This document shows, piece after piece, positions 33,079 to 42,521 of a DNA stretch of 54,929 nucleotides (position 1 is its first letter; the number at the start of each line of letters is the position of its first letter). Position numbers and translations under genes: made by a program. The stretch is from contig JAGLCR010000045.1 of NCBI GenBank assembly GCA_023146135.1, positions 1-54,929 on the forward strand, given 5' to 3'. The DNA is from Bacteroidales bacterium (GTDB lineage Bacteria > Bacteroidota > Bacteroidia > Bacteroidales > UBA1556). The notes under the pieces were generated by a model. It searched no databases, was not told the DNA's origin, and was given only the letters and a program-made list of their open reading frames with translations.

Positions 33079-35034
33079 CTATAAACTGCCATACACTTCA
33101 CCATACTCAAGCATCTGGTCCATAAAATCGTTGGGATACGAAATCACCACATCATTTATCCTTCCACAGCCCGCTTTCATTTCCAATTTAGGATTAATAA
33201 AACCTGCATAGGGAGCAATATTCAATTTACTCCAACGTTCCAAAACCTCTTTATGTAATTCATAATCAACCTGGACACCATAATTTTCCACTAAATCCTT
33301 TCCTGCTTCAAAATCACCTTCCGACTTAATCCGTTGAACCTCTCTTAATAATTCGCCAAACAAATCGCGAAGCTTTTTGTAATCATTCACTACAAAATAG
33401 GTTTTTCCTTTCTTAATCTTTTTCTCTAGCACATTATCAGCCTGTCCTTTCTCAAAAACCCACTTGGCAATAAGCTGTCGGTTTCGCATATGTGATTCTT
33501 CAATATTCTTACCCAATTCAACACGAACTAATTGTGTCATTAATCCTCCACGGATATACGCATTATACTCGGCATAGCCCACCTCAATATCAGGCTGTAA
33601 ACCTAGTTCAATCAAGTGAGGATGAATGGCAAAATATAAAGCTGCCAAATCAGCTCGAGCCTCTTCCAAAGTGGAAGCATAATTCTTTAGGGTTTCAGAC
33701 GGATCGGACACTCCCGCTACCAACTTACCTGAGCCGTGCCCAATTATTTCGTGTAAATCAACATGCAAGCTAGAGGCTATATTGCTCCACTTCTTAGAAA
33801 GTGCGACCTCCTCATCGCTAAAGGCAAACTCTTTAAGTGCACCACTATCTTTCGAGGCCTCATCATAAGCTTCAATTATATTGCTAATTGTAACTGACTT
33901 AGAACCATACTCTTCACGTATCCACTCTGCATTTGGTAAATTTATCCCAATGGGTCCAGATGGTGAGCAATCTCCTGATTGAACTACTACATTAATAGCT
34001 TTTGCACTCAGTCCTGTTACTTTCTCTTTCTTATGTTTCTTATCTGTACTCGAATTATCCTCAAACCATTGCGCATTTCCACTCACTGTTTCAGCTCTTT
34101 TAGTAGCTTCTATATCTCTGATGGAAACAACCGATTCGTAAGTAGCCTTTTTGCCTAAAGGGTCACCATACACTTCAATAAATCCATTCACCACATCAAT
34201 CAATGAGCTGGTATCTTTTAGCCAAGCAATACTATAATCATCAAATATGGCTAAATCACCCGTTTCATAAAAAAGTATAAGCTTTTGTAAAGCTTCACCT
34301 TGTTGCTTATTTTCAGCCACTTCTTCAGCTTTGCGCAACCAAAACAACATTTTTTTAATGGCTGAAGAATACATTCCATCGGCTTTCCAAACCAACTCCT
34401 TCAATACACCATGCTCTTTTACTAACTTAGAGTTTAGTCCATGTGAAGGCGGTCGCTTCCCATCGCTAGCCAATTTTTCCTTATAAAACAGCTCCGCCTC
34501 ATCTTGACTTACATTTTCATAAAAATTATTAGCCGACAAATCCACCAAATCAACACCATGATCAAGCACTACTCTTTTATTATCCAAATTTTTATCAAAT
34601 ATTATGGGAAGAATAAATAGTTGAAATTCTTCAATGGATTCTCCTTTACGGAGTGGAAATAAACTTGCTGTAGAATTATTAATAAGCGACTTAAAATAAC
34701 CTTCCGCTATTGCTGGATAAAACTTATCCATAGAATAATGATGATGTATCCCATTGGAAAACCAAAATCGCTTACAATATTCGATAAATTTTCCAAAATC
34801 ATCATTTGCTTTATCACCCGAATAGGTTTTAATAATATTCTCTATTGTTTTGCGAATAATAATATTATGCTTGTAATTTTGATCATAAATAATATCGCGT
34901 CCATAAAGAGCCGCTTTATACAAATAGTATAATTGTTCCTTACGCTCAATGGGCAATGCTTCAAAATCTTTAACCTGATATCGTAAAATACGAATATCAG
35001 CAAATTGTTCGGTTTGGTATTTAAAATCTAACAT
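33079..35034 (-). CDS. dipeptidyl peptidase III (M49)
   Basis: The 651-residue zinc peptidase has the M49 hallmark HEIIGHGSGK (HExxGH) and the second zinc motif EEARADLAALYF, in the usual order and spacing. It removes dipeptides from the N-terminus of short peptides. With the start at 35034 there is no signal peptide, so it is probably cytosolic. The longer frame to 35079 would add a hydrophobic MLPELFLGILIQ, which looks accidental. The length agrees with bacterial DPP III of Bacteroidota. It is followed on the minus strand by the 605-residue gene after 178 bases. Confidence 0.92.
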   Translation of the reverse strand: MLDFKYQTEQFADIRILRYQVKDFEALPIERKEQLYYLYKAALYGRDIIYDQNYKHNIIIRKTIENIIKTYSGDKANDDFGKFIEYCKRFWFSNGIHHHYSMDKFYPAIAEGYFKSLINNSTASLFPLRKGESIEEFQLFILPIIFDKNLDNKRVVLDHGVDLVDLSANNFYENVSQDEAELFYKEKLASDGKRPPSHGLNSKLVKEHGVLKELVWKADGMYSSAIKKMLFWLRKAEEVAENKQQGEALQKLILFYETGDLAIFDDYSIAWLKDTSSLIDVVNGFIEVYGDPLGKKATYESVVSIRDIEATKRAETVSGNAQWFEDNSSTDKKHKKEKVTGLSAKAINVVVQSGDCSPSGPIGINLPNAEWIREEYGSKSVTISNIIEAYDEASKDSGALKEFAFSDEEVALSKKWSNIASSLHVDLHEIIGHGSGKLVAGVSDPSETLKNYASTLEEARADLAALYFAIHPHLIELGLQPDIEVGYAEYNAYIRGGLMTQLVRVELGKNIEESHMRNRQLIAKWVFEKGQADNVLEKKIKKGKTYFVVNDYKKLRDLFGELLREVQRIKSEGDFEAGKDLVENYGVQVDYELHKEVLERWSKLNIAPYAGFINPKLEMKAGCGRINDVVISYPNDFMDQMLEYGEVYGSL

Positions 35035-35111
35035 ATTAGTGTTTTGTATTAATATCCCCAAGAAAAGCTCAGGGAGCATTTGCTATTATTTTTTTATTAA
35101 TTGTACTAACT

Positions 35112-35196
35112 ACCAACTATTGACTGCCAGCTGTTGACTACCGACTGCCGACTGCAAACTGCCGACTGCCGACTGCCAACTGCCGACTGCCGACTG
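35112..35196. repeat. degenerate heptamer tandem repeat
   Basis: Eight consecutive heptamers at 35141-35196 read CCGACTG, CCGACTG, CAAACTG, CCGACTG, CCGACTG, CCAACTG, CCGACTG, CCGACTG, so the pattern has a 21-base higher-order period. Four more degenerate units precede them from about 35112. The array lies 9 bases past the aroQ stop, between aroQ and the DPP III start, and is GC-rich compared with the surroundings. Confidence 0.85.
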
Positions 35197-35205
35197 ATAA
35201 CTACC

Positions 35206-35640
35206 TTATTCACTTTTCAAATCAAACAAATAGCCAACAGCAAGTTCATAGCTTTTCAAGCCAAATCCCGAAATACTACCTATACAAACTGGGCCAATCA
35301 TAGAAATTCGTCGAAAATCTTCACGAGCGTCCACATTAGAAATATGTACTTCAACTACAGGCGCATCAACTGCCTTTATCGCATCAGCAATAGCCACAGA
35401 GGTGTGAGTATAGCCCCCCGCATTTAGGATAATACCATCTGCTTCAAAACCCAGCTCTTGTATTTTGTCTATTATTTCCCCTTCAATATTCGATTGAAAA
35501 TAATCGATTTCGCAATCTTTATAAAGCAGTTTTAACTCCTGCAAATAATCTTCGAAAGATTTACCTCCGTATATATTTGGCTCCCGTTTACCCAATAAAT
35601 TCAAATTGGGTCCGTTGATTATGGCAATTTTCTTGGTCAT
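35206..35640 (-). CDS. aroQ: type II 3-dehydroquinate dehydratase
   Basis: The 144-residue enzyme carries the type II signature INGPNLNLLGKREPNIYGG (residues 8-26) with catalytic Tyr24. NAGGYTHTSVAI supplies the substrate-binding Asn and His, VEVHISNVDAREDFR the catalytic His and Arg. The length is typical. It dehydrates 3-dehydroquinate in the shikimate pathway and forms dodecamers in relatives. Its promoter is at 35657-35664. It is not adjacent to the other aro genes. Confidence 0.95.
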   Translation of the reverse strand: MTKKIAIINGPNLNLLGKREPNIYGGKSFEDYLQELKLLYKDCEIDYFQSNIEGEIIDKIQELGFEADGIILNAGGYTHTSVAIADAIKAVDAPVVEVHISNVDAREDFRRISMIGPVCIGSISGFGLKSYELAVGYLFDLKSE

Positions 35641-35656
35641 AGTCTAAAAATTTGTA

Positions 35657-35664
35657 CAAATATA
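35657..35664 (-). promoter_or_regulatory. -7 promoter element for aroQ
   Basis: The minus-strand reading is TATATTTG, matching TAnnTTTG, 16 bases before the ATG. Confidence 0.5.
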
Positions 35665-35789
35665 CAAAAAGACTTAGCTGATATACACCTAATACGATAT
35701 AGCAAATACATGAAATTACCAATAAACTAATTAACATTTGCCTATTGATAACCCTTATTAAACAACGAATAGCAATGTATATAAATTAC

Positions 35790-35797
35790 TAGCTTTG
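35790..35797 (+). promoter_or_regulatory. -7 promoter element for the GH97 gene
   Basis: TAGCTTTG matches TAnnTTTG, 22 bases before the ATG at 35820. Confidence 0.6.
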
Positions 35798-35819
35798 TAA
35801 AAATGATAATTGAATAATA

Positions 35820-37850
35820 ATGCATAGAAATTTAATATATATACTTGTATTACTGCTATTTAGCACCAATACTTATGCTCAGAAAATTTCAGTGTTTTCG
35901 CCTAACCATAAGATAGAAATACGATTAAACCCCACTCCAAATATGACATGGAGTGTGTACTATAAAAACAAGGAAATTCTTAAAGAGAGTAAAATTTCTT
36001 TACTTCTAAATACTTTCTTCATTTTAGGTGAAAATCAAAAAACAGTAGAGGTTCAACGCACCAATTTTATTGACAATATAATTGCCACAGTACCTACCAA
36101 AAATTTAATTTACGAAAGTCATTATAAAGGAATATTATTTACATTTAACATAAGCGATTTACGGGACTATCAAATTGAATTTAGGGCCTATAATGATGGT
36201 GTTGCCTATAGATTCATTACCAATATTGAGAATGAGGTTCTAATTAAAGAAGAGACCATGGAATTAAACTTTCCAAAAGGAGCTTCAGCTTATTTCCCTG
36301 AAGAAAAAAGCTTTATGTCTAAAAATGAGCCATTGTATAAAATGCTGTACCTAGATGAAAACAGATTATACAAAATGGCTTCATTGCCTGTCCTGATTAA
36401 ATCAAATGGCATAAATATGCTTTTTAACGAGAATAATCTTCTTGACTATCCAAATATGTATTTGGAAACCAATGGTGAGGGCTCACTAAAAGCCGTATTC
36501 CCCAAAGTAATTAAAGAAACTCGACCTAGTCCAAGGCAAATGGACCGAAAAGAAATTTTGGTAAAAGAGGGAGACATCATTGCTTCTACATTTGGAAAAA
36601 GAGCTTTCCCTTGGCGCTCATTTATCATTAGTACTGATGATGCAGGATTAATAGCTAGTAACCTTTCATTTACTTTGGCCGGTTTTCAGGATAGTCGCGA
36701 TGAAACATGGATTAAACCAGGCCGAGTAGTTTGGGATTGGTATAGTGCTAATTCTCGATATGAAGAGGAGTTTAATACTGGAATAAGCACCGATACTTAT
36801 AAGTACTATATCGACTTTGCCGCTAAATATGGCTTTGAATATATTTTGATGGGTGAAGGATGGTCTAGGAGCACAACAGATATTATTCATTCAGCTCCTC
36901 ATATTAGAATGAAGGAAATAATTGCCTACGCAAATGAAAAAAATGTAGGTGTATTGCTTTGGGTTCTTTGGAAACCTTTAAATAATAACACCGAAGCTGT
37001 AATGAAAATATACAGCAAAATGGGAGTGAAAGGGATTAAGGTTGATTATATGCATCGAAATGATCAGTATATGGTTAATTTCTACGAAAAGGTTGCTAAA
37101 ATGGCATATAAATACAAACTTATTGTAGATTTTCAAGGCTCATTTAAACCTCCAGGACTAAGGAAAACTTATCCAAACGTTCTTTCCTTTTCCGCAGTTC
37201 GGGGAAATGAATACAATAAATGGTCTAAGGATATTACACCAGAATACACTCTTCAAATTCCATTTATCAGAATGGCTGCCGGTCCAATGAATTTTGCACC
37301 AGGATCTATGTCAAACTCCCATTTTGGGCAATTTAAGGTATCTTATAAAAAACCCACAAGTATGGGTACACAAACAAGGCAAATTGCCATGCTTGTGGTC
37401 TATGAAAGTCCATTACAAACACTTAGTGGCGCTCCTACACTATACGAGAAACAAACAGACATACCAAAATTGATAAGCCGTATTCCTACCACTTGGGACG
37501 AAACCATTGTTCTTGATGCAAAAATTGGTGAAAAGCTTATAATTGCACGTCGAAAAGGAAACACTTGGTATTTAGCTGGTCTTACTAACTTTCAAGAAAG
37601 AATCATCTCCATAAAATTATCTCGTTTTCTACCATATGGTAAATATTATATTACTATGATGAAGGATGGTATTTACGCTAAAGCAAATGCCAATGCTTAT
37701 ACTCTTAGTCAATCCAAAGTAAACTATAAGGATAAAATAAGAATACATATGGTTCAAGGTGGTGGGAGTTTGGTGATTTTTGAACCTGTAAAGGTTAAGA
37801 AAAAGAAAAAAAAGAAAAAGAAAAAGTTAATTAAAGTAGCTAAGATATGA
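35820..37850 (+). CDS. glycoside hydrolase family 97 protein, retaining type
   Basis: The 676-residue protein has a signal peptide (1-20, ending TYAQ), an N-terminal beta-sandwich (about 22-300), a catalytic barrel (about 305-560) and a C-terminal beta domain. The barrel contains GIKVDYMHRNDQ with D409, the expected nucleophile of the retaining alpha-galactosidase-like branch. A Glu in VRGNEYNKW, 55 residues later, fits the acid/base position of that branch, and the GSFKPPGLRKTYPN loop is typical. The C-terminus ends in a run of ten Lys, which is unusual. The stop overlaps the next ATG (ATGA), so an outer-membrane protein is translationally coupled. Substrate is probably an alpha-glycoside but is not determined. 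Confidence 0.92.
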   Translation: MHRNLIYILVLLLFSTNTYAQKISVFSPNHKIEIRLNPTPNMTWSVYYKNKEILKESKISLLLNTFFILGENQKTVEVQRTNFIDNIIATVPTKNLIYESHYKGILFTFNISDLRDYQIEFRAYNDGVAYRFITNIENEVLIKEETMELNFPKGASAYFPEEKSFMSKNEPLYKMLYLDENRLYKMASLPVLIKSNGINMLFNENNLLDYPNMYLETNGEGSLKAVFPKVIKETRPSPRQMDRKEILVKEGDIIASTFGKRAFPWRSFIISTDDAGLIASNLSFTLAGFQDSRDETWIKPGRVVWDWYSANSRYEEEFNTGISTDTYKYYIDFAAKYGFEYILMGEGWSRSTTDIIHSAPHIRMKEIIAYANEKNVGVLLWVLWKPLNNNTEAVMKIYSKMGVKGIKVDYMHRNDQYMVNFYEKVAKMAYKYKLIVDFQGSFKPPGLRKTYPNVLSFSAVRGNEYNKWSKDITPEYTLQIPFIRMAAGPMNFAPGSMSNSHFGQFKVSYKKPTSMGTQTRQIAMLVVYESPLQTLSGAPTLYEKQTDIPKLISRIPTTWDETIVLDAKIGEKLIIARRKGNTWYLAGLTNFQERIISIKLSRFLPYGKYYITMMKDGIYAKANANAYTLSQSKVNYKDKIRIHMVQGGGSLVIFEPVKVKKKKKKKKKKLIKVAKI

Positions 37851-38491
37851 GAAAGCTCTTAATGGTTTCATTGCTTACAGTTCTTATTTCACAAGTAACT
37901 CTAGCACAACGTACACGACAAGCATCCTGCTCAAATCAGACCAGTGCTAAATGGTATATAATGCCTTATGCTGGCATTGGAGCTGCTTGGTATCAATATG
38001 ACCAAAACGGCAGTGTACTGGACCAAAATGGGCATAGTTTTGAGCAAGCTGAAAGCGAAACTTTAATAACATATTATGCTGGCATACAAGCTTTGCATCG
38101 TTTTTCAGCAATCAACTTAGGTTTAGGTGCCGAGTGGCAAGCATTTAATGGACAAATCAATAATGGAATTGCATGGAGTGATGTAAATCTTAATTTTATT
38201 AAAATATATGGGCGTATTGAGGCTCCTATTTATTCAGATAGCTTCAACGACTTCGGAGTTTATGCCAATGTTGGAGCGCTAATTCCAAACAATGCTTTTG
38301 GAGGCAATCCAAAAGTAGGCATGTTCATTGATTTAGGATTATATTACAACCTTATACTCAATAAGTCGTCTGCACTTTTCGTTGGGCTAGGATATCAACA
38401 AGCGGGTTTTTCTTCAACCATTTCACAAGCCGTGAGTAAGCATTATCAAAACGATGTTCGCCTTACACTTGGATATCGTATTTGGTTTTAA
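37847..38491 (+). CDS. outer-membrane beta-barrel protein
   Basis: The 214-residue protein has a signal peptide (1-20, ending VTLAQ). Alternating hydrophobic strands rich in Gly, Tyr and Phe follow (AGIGAAWYQYDQNG, ALHRFSAINLGLGAEW), and the terminal strand ends in an aromatic residue (RLTLGYRIWF), as in small Bacteroidota outer-membrane barrels. The start overlaps the GH97 stop by four bases. The link with the glycosidase is suggested only by coupling. It could be a scaffold or pore for the sugar, or unrelated. Confidence 0.82.
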   Translation: MRKLLMVSLLTVLISQVTLAQRTRQASCSNQTSAKWYIMPYAGIGAAWYQYDQNGSVLDQNGHSFEQAESETLITYYAGIQALHRFSAINLGLGAEWQAFNGQINNGIAWSDVNLNFIKIYGRIEAPIYSDSFNDFGVYANVGALIPNNAFGGNPKVGMFIDLGLYYNLILNKSSALFVGLGYQQAGFSSTISQAVSKHYQNDVRLTLGYRIWF

Positions 38492-38545
38492 TAAAAATGC
38501 CAATAATCTTTGAGCACTTTTTACTACTTGCGTTAAAAAAAAACC

Positions 38546-38553
38546 TATATTTG
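38546..38553 (+). promoter_or_regulatory. -7 promoter element for ald
   Basis: TATATTTG matches TAnnTTTG, 28 bases before the ATG at 38582. Confidence 0.5.
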
Positions 38554-38581
38554 ATTTTCTAACAAGCATTTTTCATAAATC

Positions 38582-39799
38582 ATGGGAAAGAAAAAAACTT
38601 CACATATCTATCACTCACAGCAGTTGCAACCAAAAGAACAATTGCTAGCCATTAAAGAAAAGCATAACAACTTCACTATTGGAGTACCTAAGGAGACGAT
38701 TCTGCAAGAAAAGCGTGTGGCATTAGTACCATCAGCCACTAGTCTTCTAGTTGAAAATGGCTCTCGTGTATTAATTCAGAGAGATGCAGGACTTCCTGCA
38801 AATTTCGAAAACCGTTTATATAGTGAAAATGGAGCTGAATTGATTGACAGTACAGCCGAGATATATCAGGCTGATATAATATTGAAAGTTGCGCCACCTA
38901 CTATCGATGAAATTGCATTAATGAAAGAACGACAAATTGTTATTTCAGCTATGCATATGCGTGCTCAAAAAAAAGAGTACTTCACAGCCTTATCCAAAAA
39001 GCGAATTACTGCAATCTCTTATGAACATATCCGCAATGGTAGCAATGAACACCCTGTACTTCATTCAATTAGTGAGATTGTAGGCAACACTGCCATACTC
39101 ATAGGAGCAGAATATTTGAGCCATCCAAAATGGGGACGTGGTAAAATGCTTGGAGGTTTTTCAGGAATTAATCCTTCAGAGGTGGTTATTATTGGTGCAG
39201 GAACTGTTGGTGAATCAGCAGCTCGTGCCGCACTTGGTTTTGGTGCAATGGTAAAGGTTTTTGACAACTCTATTTCAAAACTACGACAGCTACAAAATAA
39301 TATCGGAGCCAGAATTTTCACTTCCATTATCCAGCCAGATGTAATCTCTGAAGCACTACGATCTGCCGACGTTCTTATAGGAGCCATGTATAGCCCTAAT
39401 AGTAATGGAATACATGTGGTTACCGAAAGTATGGTTCAAAAAATGAAATCAGGCTCTGTGATTGTTGATGTTAGTATTGACCGCGGTGGTTGTGTTGAAA
39501 CATCAAGAGAAACATCACATAGTAAGCCGGTATATCAAGTACACAACGTTACCCATTATTGCGTACCAAATATATCATCACGAACACCGCATACGGCTTC
39601 ATATGCATTAAGCAACTATTTTGCTCCTTTCCTTTTAAGCTTAGCTCAACGTAGTGGAATTAACGAAATGCTATTAAAAGACAAAGGATTGCGTAAAGGC
39701 TTATATTTATATAATGGAAAAGTAACCATGGAGCATATTGCAAAAAAGTTCAAGCTACCTTTTCAAGACATCGAACTACTACTAGCAGCTTTTGGATAA
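38582..39799 (+). CDS. ald: alanine dehydrogenase
   Basis: The 405-residue enzyme has the AlaDH/PNT N-terminal start IGVPKETILQEKRVALVP (about 33-50), after a roughly 30-residue extension typical of the Bacteroidota form. The catalytic His lies in SAMHMRAQ. The NAD-binding fold is VVIIGAGTVGESAARAALGFG, with IDRGG in place of the usual DQGG. It interconverts alanine and pyruvate plus ammonia. No transhydrogenase membrane part is present, and no neighbours share its pathway. A terminator-like hairpin follows. Confidence 0.9.
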   Translation: MGKKKTSHIYHSQQLQPKEQLLAIKEKHNNFTIGVPKETILQEKRVALVPSATSLLVENGSRVLIQRDAGLPANFENRLYSENGAELIDSTAEIYQADIILKVAPPTIDEIALMKERQIVISAMHMRAQKKEYFTALSKKRITAISYEHIRNGSNEHPVLHSISEIVGNTAILIGAEYLSHPKWGRGKMLGGFSGINPSEVVIIGAGTVGESAARAALGFGAMVKVFDNSISKLRQLQNNIGARIFTSIIQPDVISEALRSADVLIGAMYSPNSNGIHVVTESMVQKMKSGSVIVDVSIDRGGCVETSRETSHSKPVYQVHNVTHYCVPNISSRTPHTASYALSNYFAPFLLSLAQRSGINEMLLKDKGLRKGLYLYNGKVTMEHIAKKFKLPFQDIELLLAAFG

Positions 39800-39801
39800 A
39801 A

Positions 39802-39835
39802 AAAAGCGCTTCACTATAAAAAATGAAACGCTTTT
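39802..39835. terminator. bidirectional terminator-like hairpin after ald
   Basis: AAAAGCGCTTCA (39802-39813) pairs with TGAAACGCTTTT (39824-39835) with one mismatch. It sits between convergent ald and the CAP-lipoprotein gene. A-runs on the left give a T-tract on the minus strand. Confidence 0.7.
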
Positions 39836-39857
39836 GATACATTTGAAAATGTATTAC

Positions 39858-40883
39858 CTATAGGAATAACATTTTTCCTTCTTGAGATTCTGATCTACGT
39901 GCAACACCACTCACTTTAAATGCTTTCACAGTATATGTATAAGATGTTTTTGACGCACCTTGAATATCACTTACAGTAACTTTAAAATCCATATCTGAAT
40001 TAATAGAAAGACCTTGTGGCTCCCATACTAGGCGAGCTGCAGGATTTACAGACCCCTGTTGTGCTACACGAGCAATAATATTACATTGATATGTTTTGTT
40101 TCCTGATTTCACTGTAACCTTAGCACTTGCGAAACTTGCATTAGCAAGAGCAAAACTCCATCTTGGAAAAACCAAAACCGAAGGAACATAATCTGCAGGT
40201 GGATAAGCTATAAACTCTGGACCAGAACTCGTTCCATTAACATTATCTCCCCAACGAATACAATTTGCTGCAGCTTTTTTCATACCTTGGTATGAATGAT
40301 TTGCATCATAAACAGAACCAGTACCTATTGCACTTAATGGTGGGTGAAGTAACCAAGCACGGTGACCTACAACTTCGTTTCCGGCACCAGGATCTTCCAT
40401 ATAACCTGAAACAGCATTGATTGAATGATTTGCTTTTGGTTCATCAGAACCCCAACCAATGGCAATATTTCCAGTACTTGCGGCATCATAACCAGCTTGT
40501 GTCCAACATTTCATGCCTGACGAAGGTGTATGTGTTAATGTATTGTTTGCCATCATAATTAATGCGGCATCTTGGCAACTAGCATTTTGCGCAGAGTTTA
40601 ACTTCAATGAAGGTAAACCACAAAGAGCACGATAATAATTAACACGCTCAACAACTTTACCGCGTGTTGAAGAACTAATATCTCCAGAATTACAAGCAGC
40701 CTCACTACCAGTCCAGCCGATAGAATTCAACTTAGTACCAACATAATGATCTTCGTAATCTTTTTTTGCTTTCTCTAGTCCTGTCAATTCAGGCTCGTCT
40801 TCTTCATCATCTTTTTTACACGAGCTTAATACCATGCCTCCTGCTAATAGGATGAACAAACTAAATAGTAATACTTTTCTCAT
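39858..40883 (-). CDS. CAP/SCP-domain surface lipoprotein
   Basis: The 341-residue protein has a signal peptide and lipobox LSSC, followed by KKDDEEDEPE, an acidic stretch like the Bacteroidota lipoprotein export signal. It should therefore be anchored on the outer face of the outer membrane. A CAP domain follows (about 70-200): VVERVNYYRALCGLP, LTHTPSSGMKC and the GHRAWLLHPP region carry the His and Glu residues of the CAP cavity. A beta domain fills the C-terminus. Function is unknown. CAP proteins bind lipids or act on other proteins. It stands alone on the minus strand. Confidence 0.85.
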   Translation of the reverse strand: MRKVLLFSLFILLAGGMVLSSCKKDDEEDEPELTGLEKAKKDYEDHYVGTKLNSIGWTGSEAACNSGDISSSTRGKVVERVNYYRALCGLPSLKLNSAQNASCQDAALIMMANNTLTHTPSSGMKCWTQAGYDAASTGNIAIGWGSDEPKANHSINAVSGYMEDPGAGNEVVGHRAWLLHPPLSAIGTGSVYDANHSYQGMKKAAANCIRWGDNVNGTSSGPEFIAYPPADYVPSVLVFPRWSFALANASFASAKVTVKSGNKTYQCNIIARVAQQGSVNPAARLVWEPQGLSINSDMDFKVTVSDIQGASKTSYTYTVKAFKVSGVARRSESQEGKMLFL

Positions 40884-40995
40884 TTAATAAATTTTTAATT
40901 CGACAATACATTTTTATCTTATCATATATTATGTCATATAAATAACAAAATCAGGTACTGTCTAATGTGTTTGATTTATTTGTTTATAATTATGG

Positions 40996-41003
40996 CAAAA
41001 GTA
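40996..41003 (-). promoter_or_regulatory. possible -7 promoter element for the CAP lipoprotein gene
   Basis: The minus-strand reading is TACTTTTG, matching TAnnTTTG, but it is 112 bases from the ATG. The implied leader is long. Confidence 0.35.
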
Positions 41004-41123
41004 ACAATTAATTATTGGCTAATAATTAAGAGTGATAATAAATAATTGAAAAAGCCTTTAAAATGTGAAATTTTAACAATTTAACTTTTTAAGGGCTTTA
41101 ATTTATCGAACCTCTTTTTTACT

Positions 41124-42287
41124 TTACTTTCTACGTTTCATCTCATCCAATACTAAGGTAAGCTCTCTACCTGACTGACCTTGAGCTGATGTATTTTCTT
41201 CAGCTCTGCGCAATAGATAAGGCATCACATGTTTTACAGGACCGTATGGTAAATACTTAGCCACATTATAACCAGCTTTACCAACATTAAAACTAAGGTT
41301 GTCGCTCATACCGTATAATTGCGAAAACCATAAACGATCATCACCTTTGGACAAGCCATGCTCTTCCATTAAATCAACAAGGTATTGAGTACTATACTCA
41401 TTGTGAGTCCCATTAAATACCTTTATTTTTTCAATATGCTCTACGCAAAATTTTAACGCTAAATTATAATCACGGTCTGTTGCATCCTTATCAGGTTGAA
41501 TGGGGTCCTCATAACCATTTTCTTCAGCACGTGCACGTTCTTTTTCCATATAAGCACCACGTACAAATTTTGCTCCTAGAAAATAACCTCCATCGATTGC
41601 CATTTGATATGATTTCTTCAAAAAATCTAAACGATCATGACGATACATTTGGTAAGTATTAAATACAATTGGCTTCTCCTTATTAAATTCAGCCATATTA
41701 GCATTGGTTACTTCATCAATAAAATTTTGATACCACGAATCCTCTGCATCTATTAAAATAGGCACATTGCTAGCATGAGCAGTTTCACATAATTTGTGAA
41801 CCCGATCTCTAAATCCCTGAGCCTCTATCTCCTCTTCAGAAGTTAAATCCCAGCCCATGCTTACTTTTTCAAGTACTGCAGCAGTAGTAAAAGCGGTAGG
41901 CTTAAAAACACAAAAAGGAATATTAGAATCTTTACCCGCATTCTCAATAGCTCTAAGAGTTTCTTCCAAAGCATTTTGTATATCCTCTGGTGAATCTTTT
42001 CCTTCTACTGAATAATCCAATATAGCACCCACATTATGTGGTTCCATTTTACGAACAACAGGACTGCAATCACTAATACTTTCGCCACCTACAAAATGAT
42101 TATATATGGTTGGCTTTACAGCCCAATTAATAGGAAAATTGATCTTAAGTGCTATCCCTAGCATCACATTTCCCATTTTAACTATTGCTGGACTACCAAT
42201 GGTTTTAAAAAGAACATATGCCTTTTTCAAATCAGCATCACTCTTCATGGCAAAAGCCACTTCCGTATTTTGAAAATCAATTTTCAT
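41124..42287 (-). CDS. proline dehydrogenase
   Basis: The 387-residue enzyme is the monofunctional barrel form. It shows FVRGAYMEKERARAEE, DAEDSW, YMYRHDRLDFL-like barrel strands, GTHNE and the C-terminal PYLLRRAEENTS helix that contacts FAD and proline. It oxidises proline to pyrroline-5-carboxylate and usually passes electrons to quinones. The pyrroline-5-carboxylate dehydrogenase gene is not in the window. The ATG at 42287 was chosen because the nine upstream codons lie between the promoter and this start and are not family-like. Confidence 0.9.
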   Translation of the reverse strand: MKIDFQNTEVAFAMKSDADLKKAYVLFKTIGSPAIVKMGNVMLGIALKINFPINWAVKPTIYNHFVGGESISDCSPVVRKMEPHNVGAILDYSVEGKDSPEDIQNALEETLRAIENAGKDSNIPFCVFKPTAFTTAAVLEKVSMGWDLTSEEEIEAQGFRDRVHKLCETAHASNVPILIDAEDSWYQNFIDEVTNANMAEFNKEKPIVFNTYQMYRHDRLDFLKKSYQMAIDGGYFLGAKFVRGAYMEKERARAEENGYEDPIQPDKDATDRDYNLALKFCVEHIEKIKVFNGTHNEYSTQYLVDLMEEHGLSKGDDRLWFSQLYGMSDNLSFNVGKAGYNVAKYLPYGPVKHVMPYLLRRAEENTSAQGQSGRELTLVLDEMKRRK

Positions 42288-42311
42288 AATTACTCTTTTT
42301 AGAATATTCAG

Positions 42312-42319
42312 CAAATGTA
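42312..42319 (-). promoter_or_regulatory. -7 promoter element for proline dehydrogenase
   Basis: The minus-strand reading is TACATTTG, matching TAnnTTTG, 24 bases before the ATG at 42287. Confidence 0.55.
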
Positions 42320-42521
42320 AATTATATTTTTAATATACAAGTCGTTTTTTTAGATAATTTAATATTTTTAACACTCCTTATACATATCTACATATCAATA
42401 TTTTAACACACATTATCAACTTGCATAAAACAATGATTGTTAAATTTCAAACATTCACTGTATATCACTTATTTATAAAGAGATTCTTAGTCGAAAAATT
42501 CTTAGCATGTCATTTTTTAAC

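Noticed and set aside
33079-35079. signal peptide on DPP III from the longer start at 35079
   Set aside because: The extra MLPELFLGILIQ segment is short and precedes a family-like start at 35034. It lies in the non-coding leader.
35112-35196. CRISPR or coding repeat
   Set aside because: The units are 7 bases with no spacers and carry no conserved frame.
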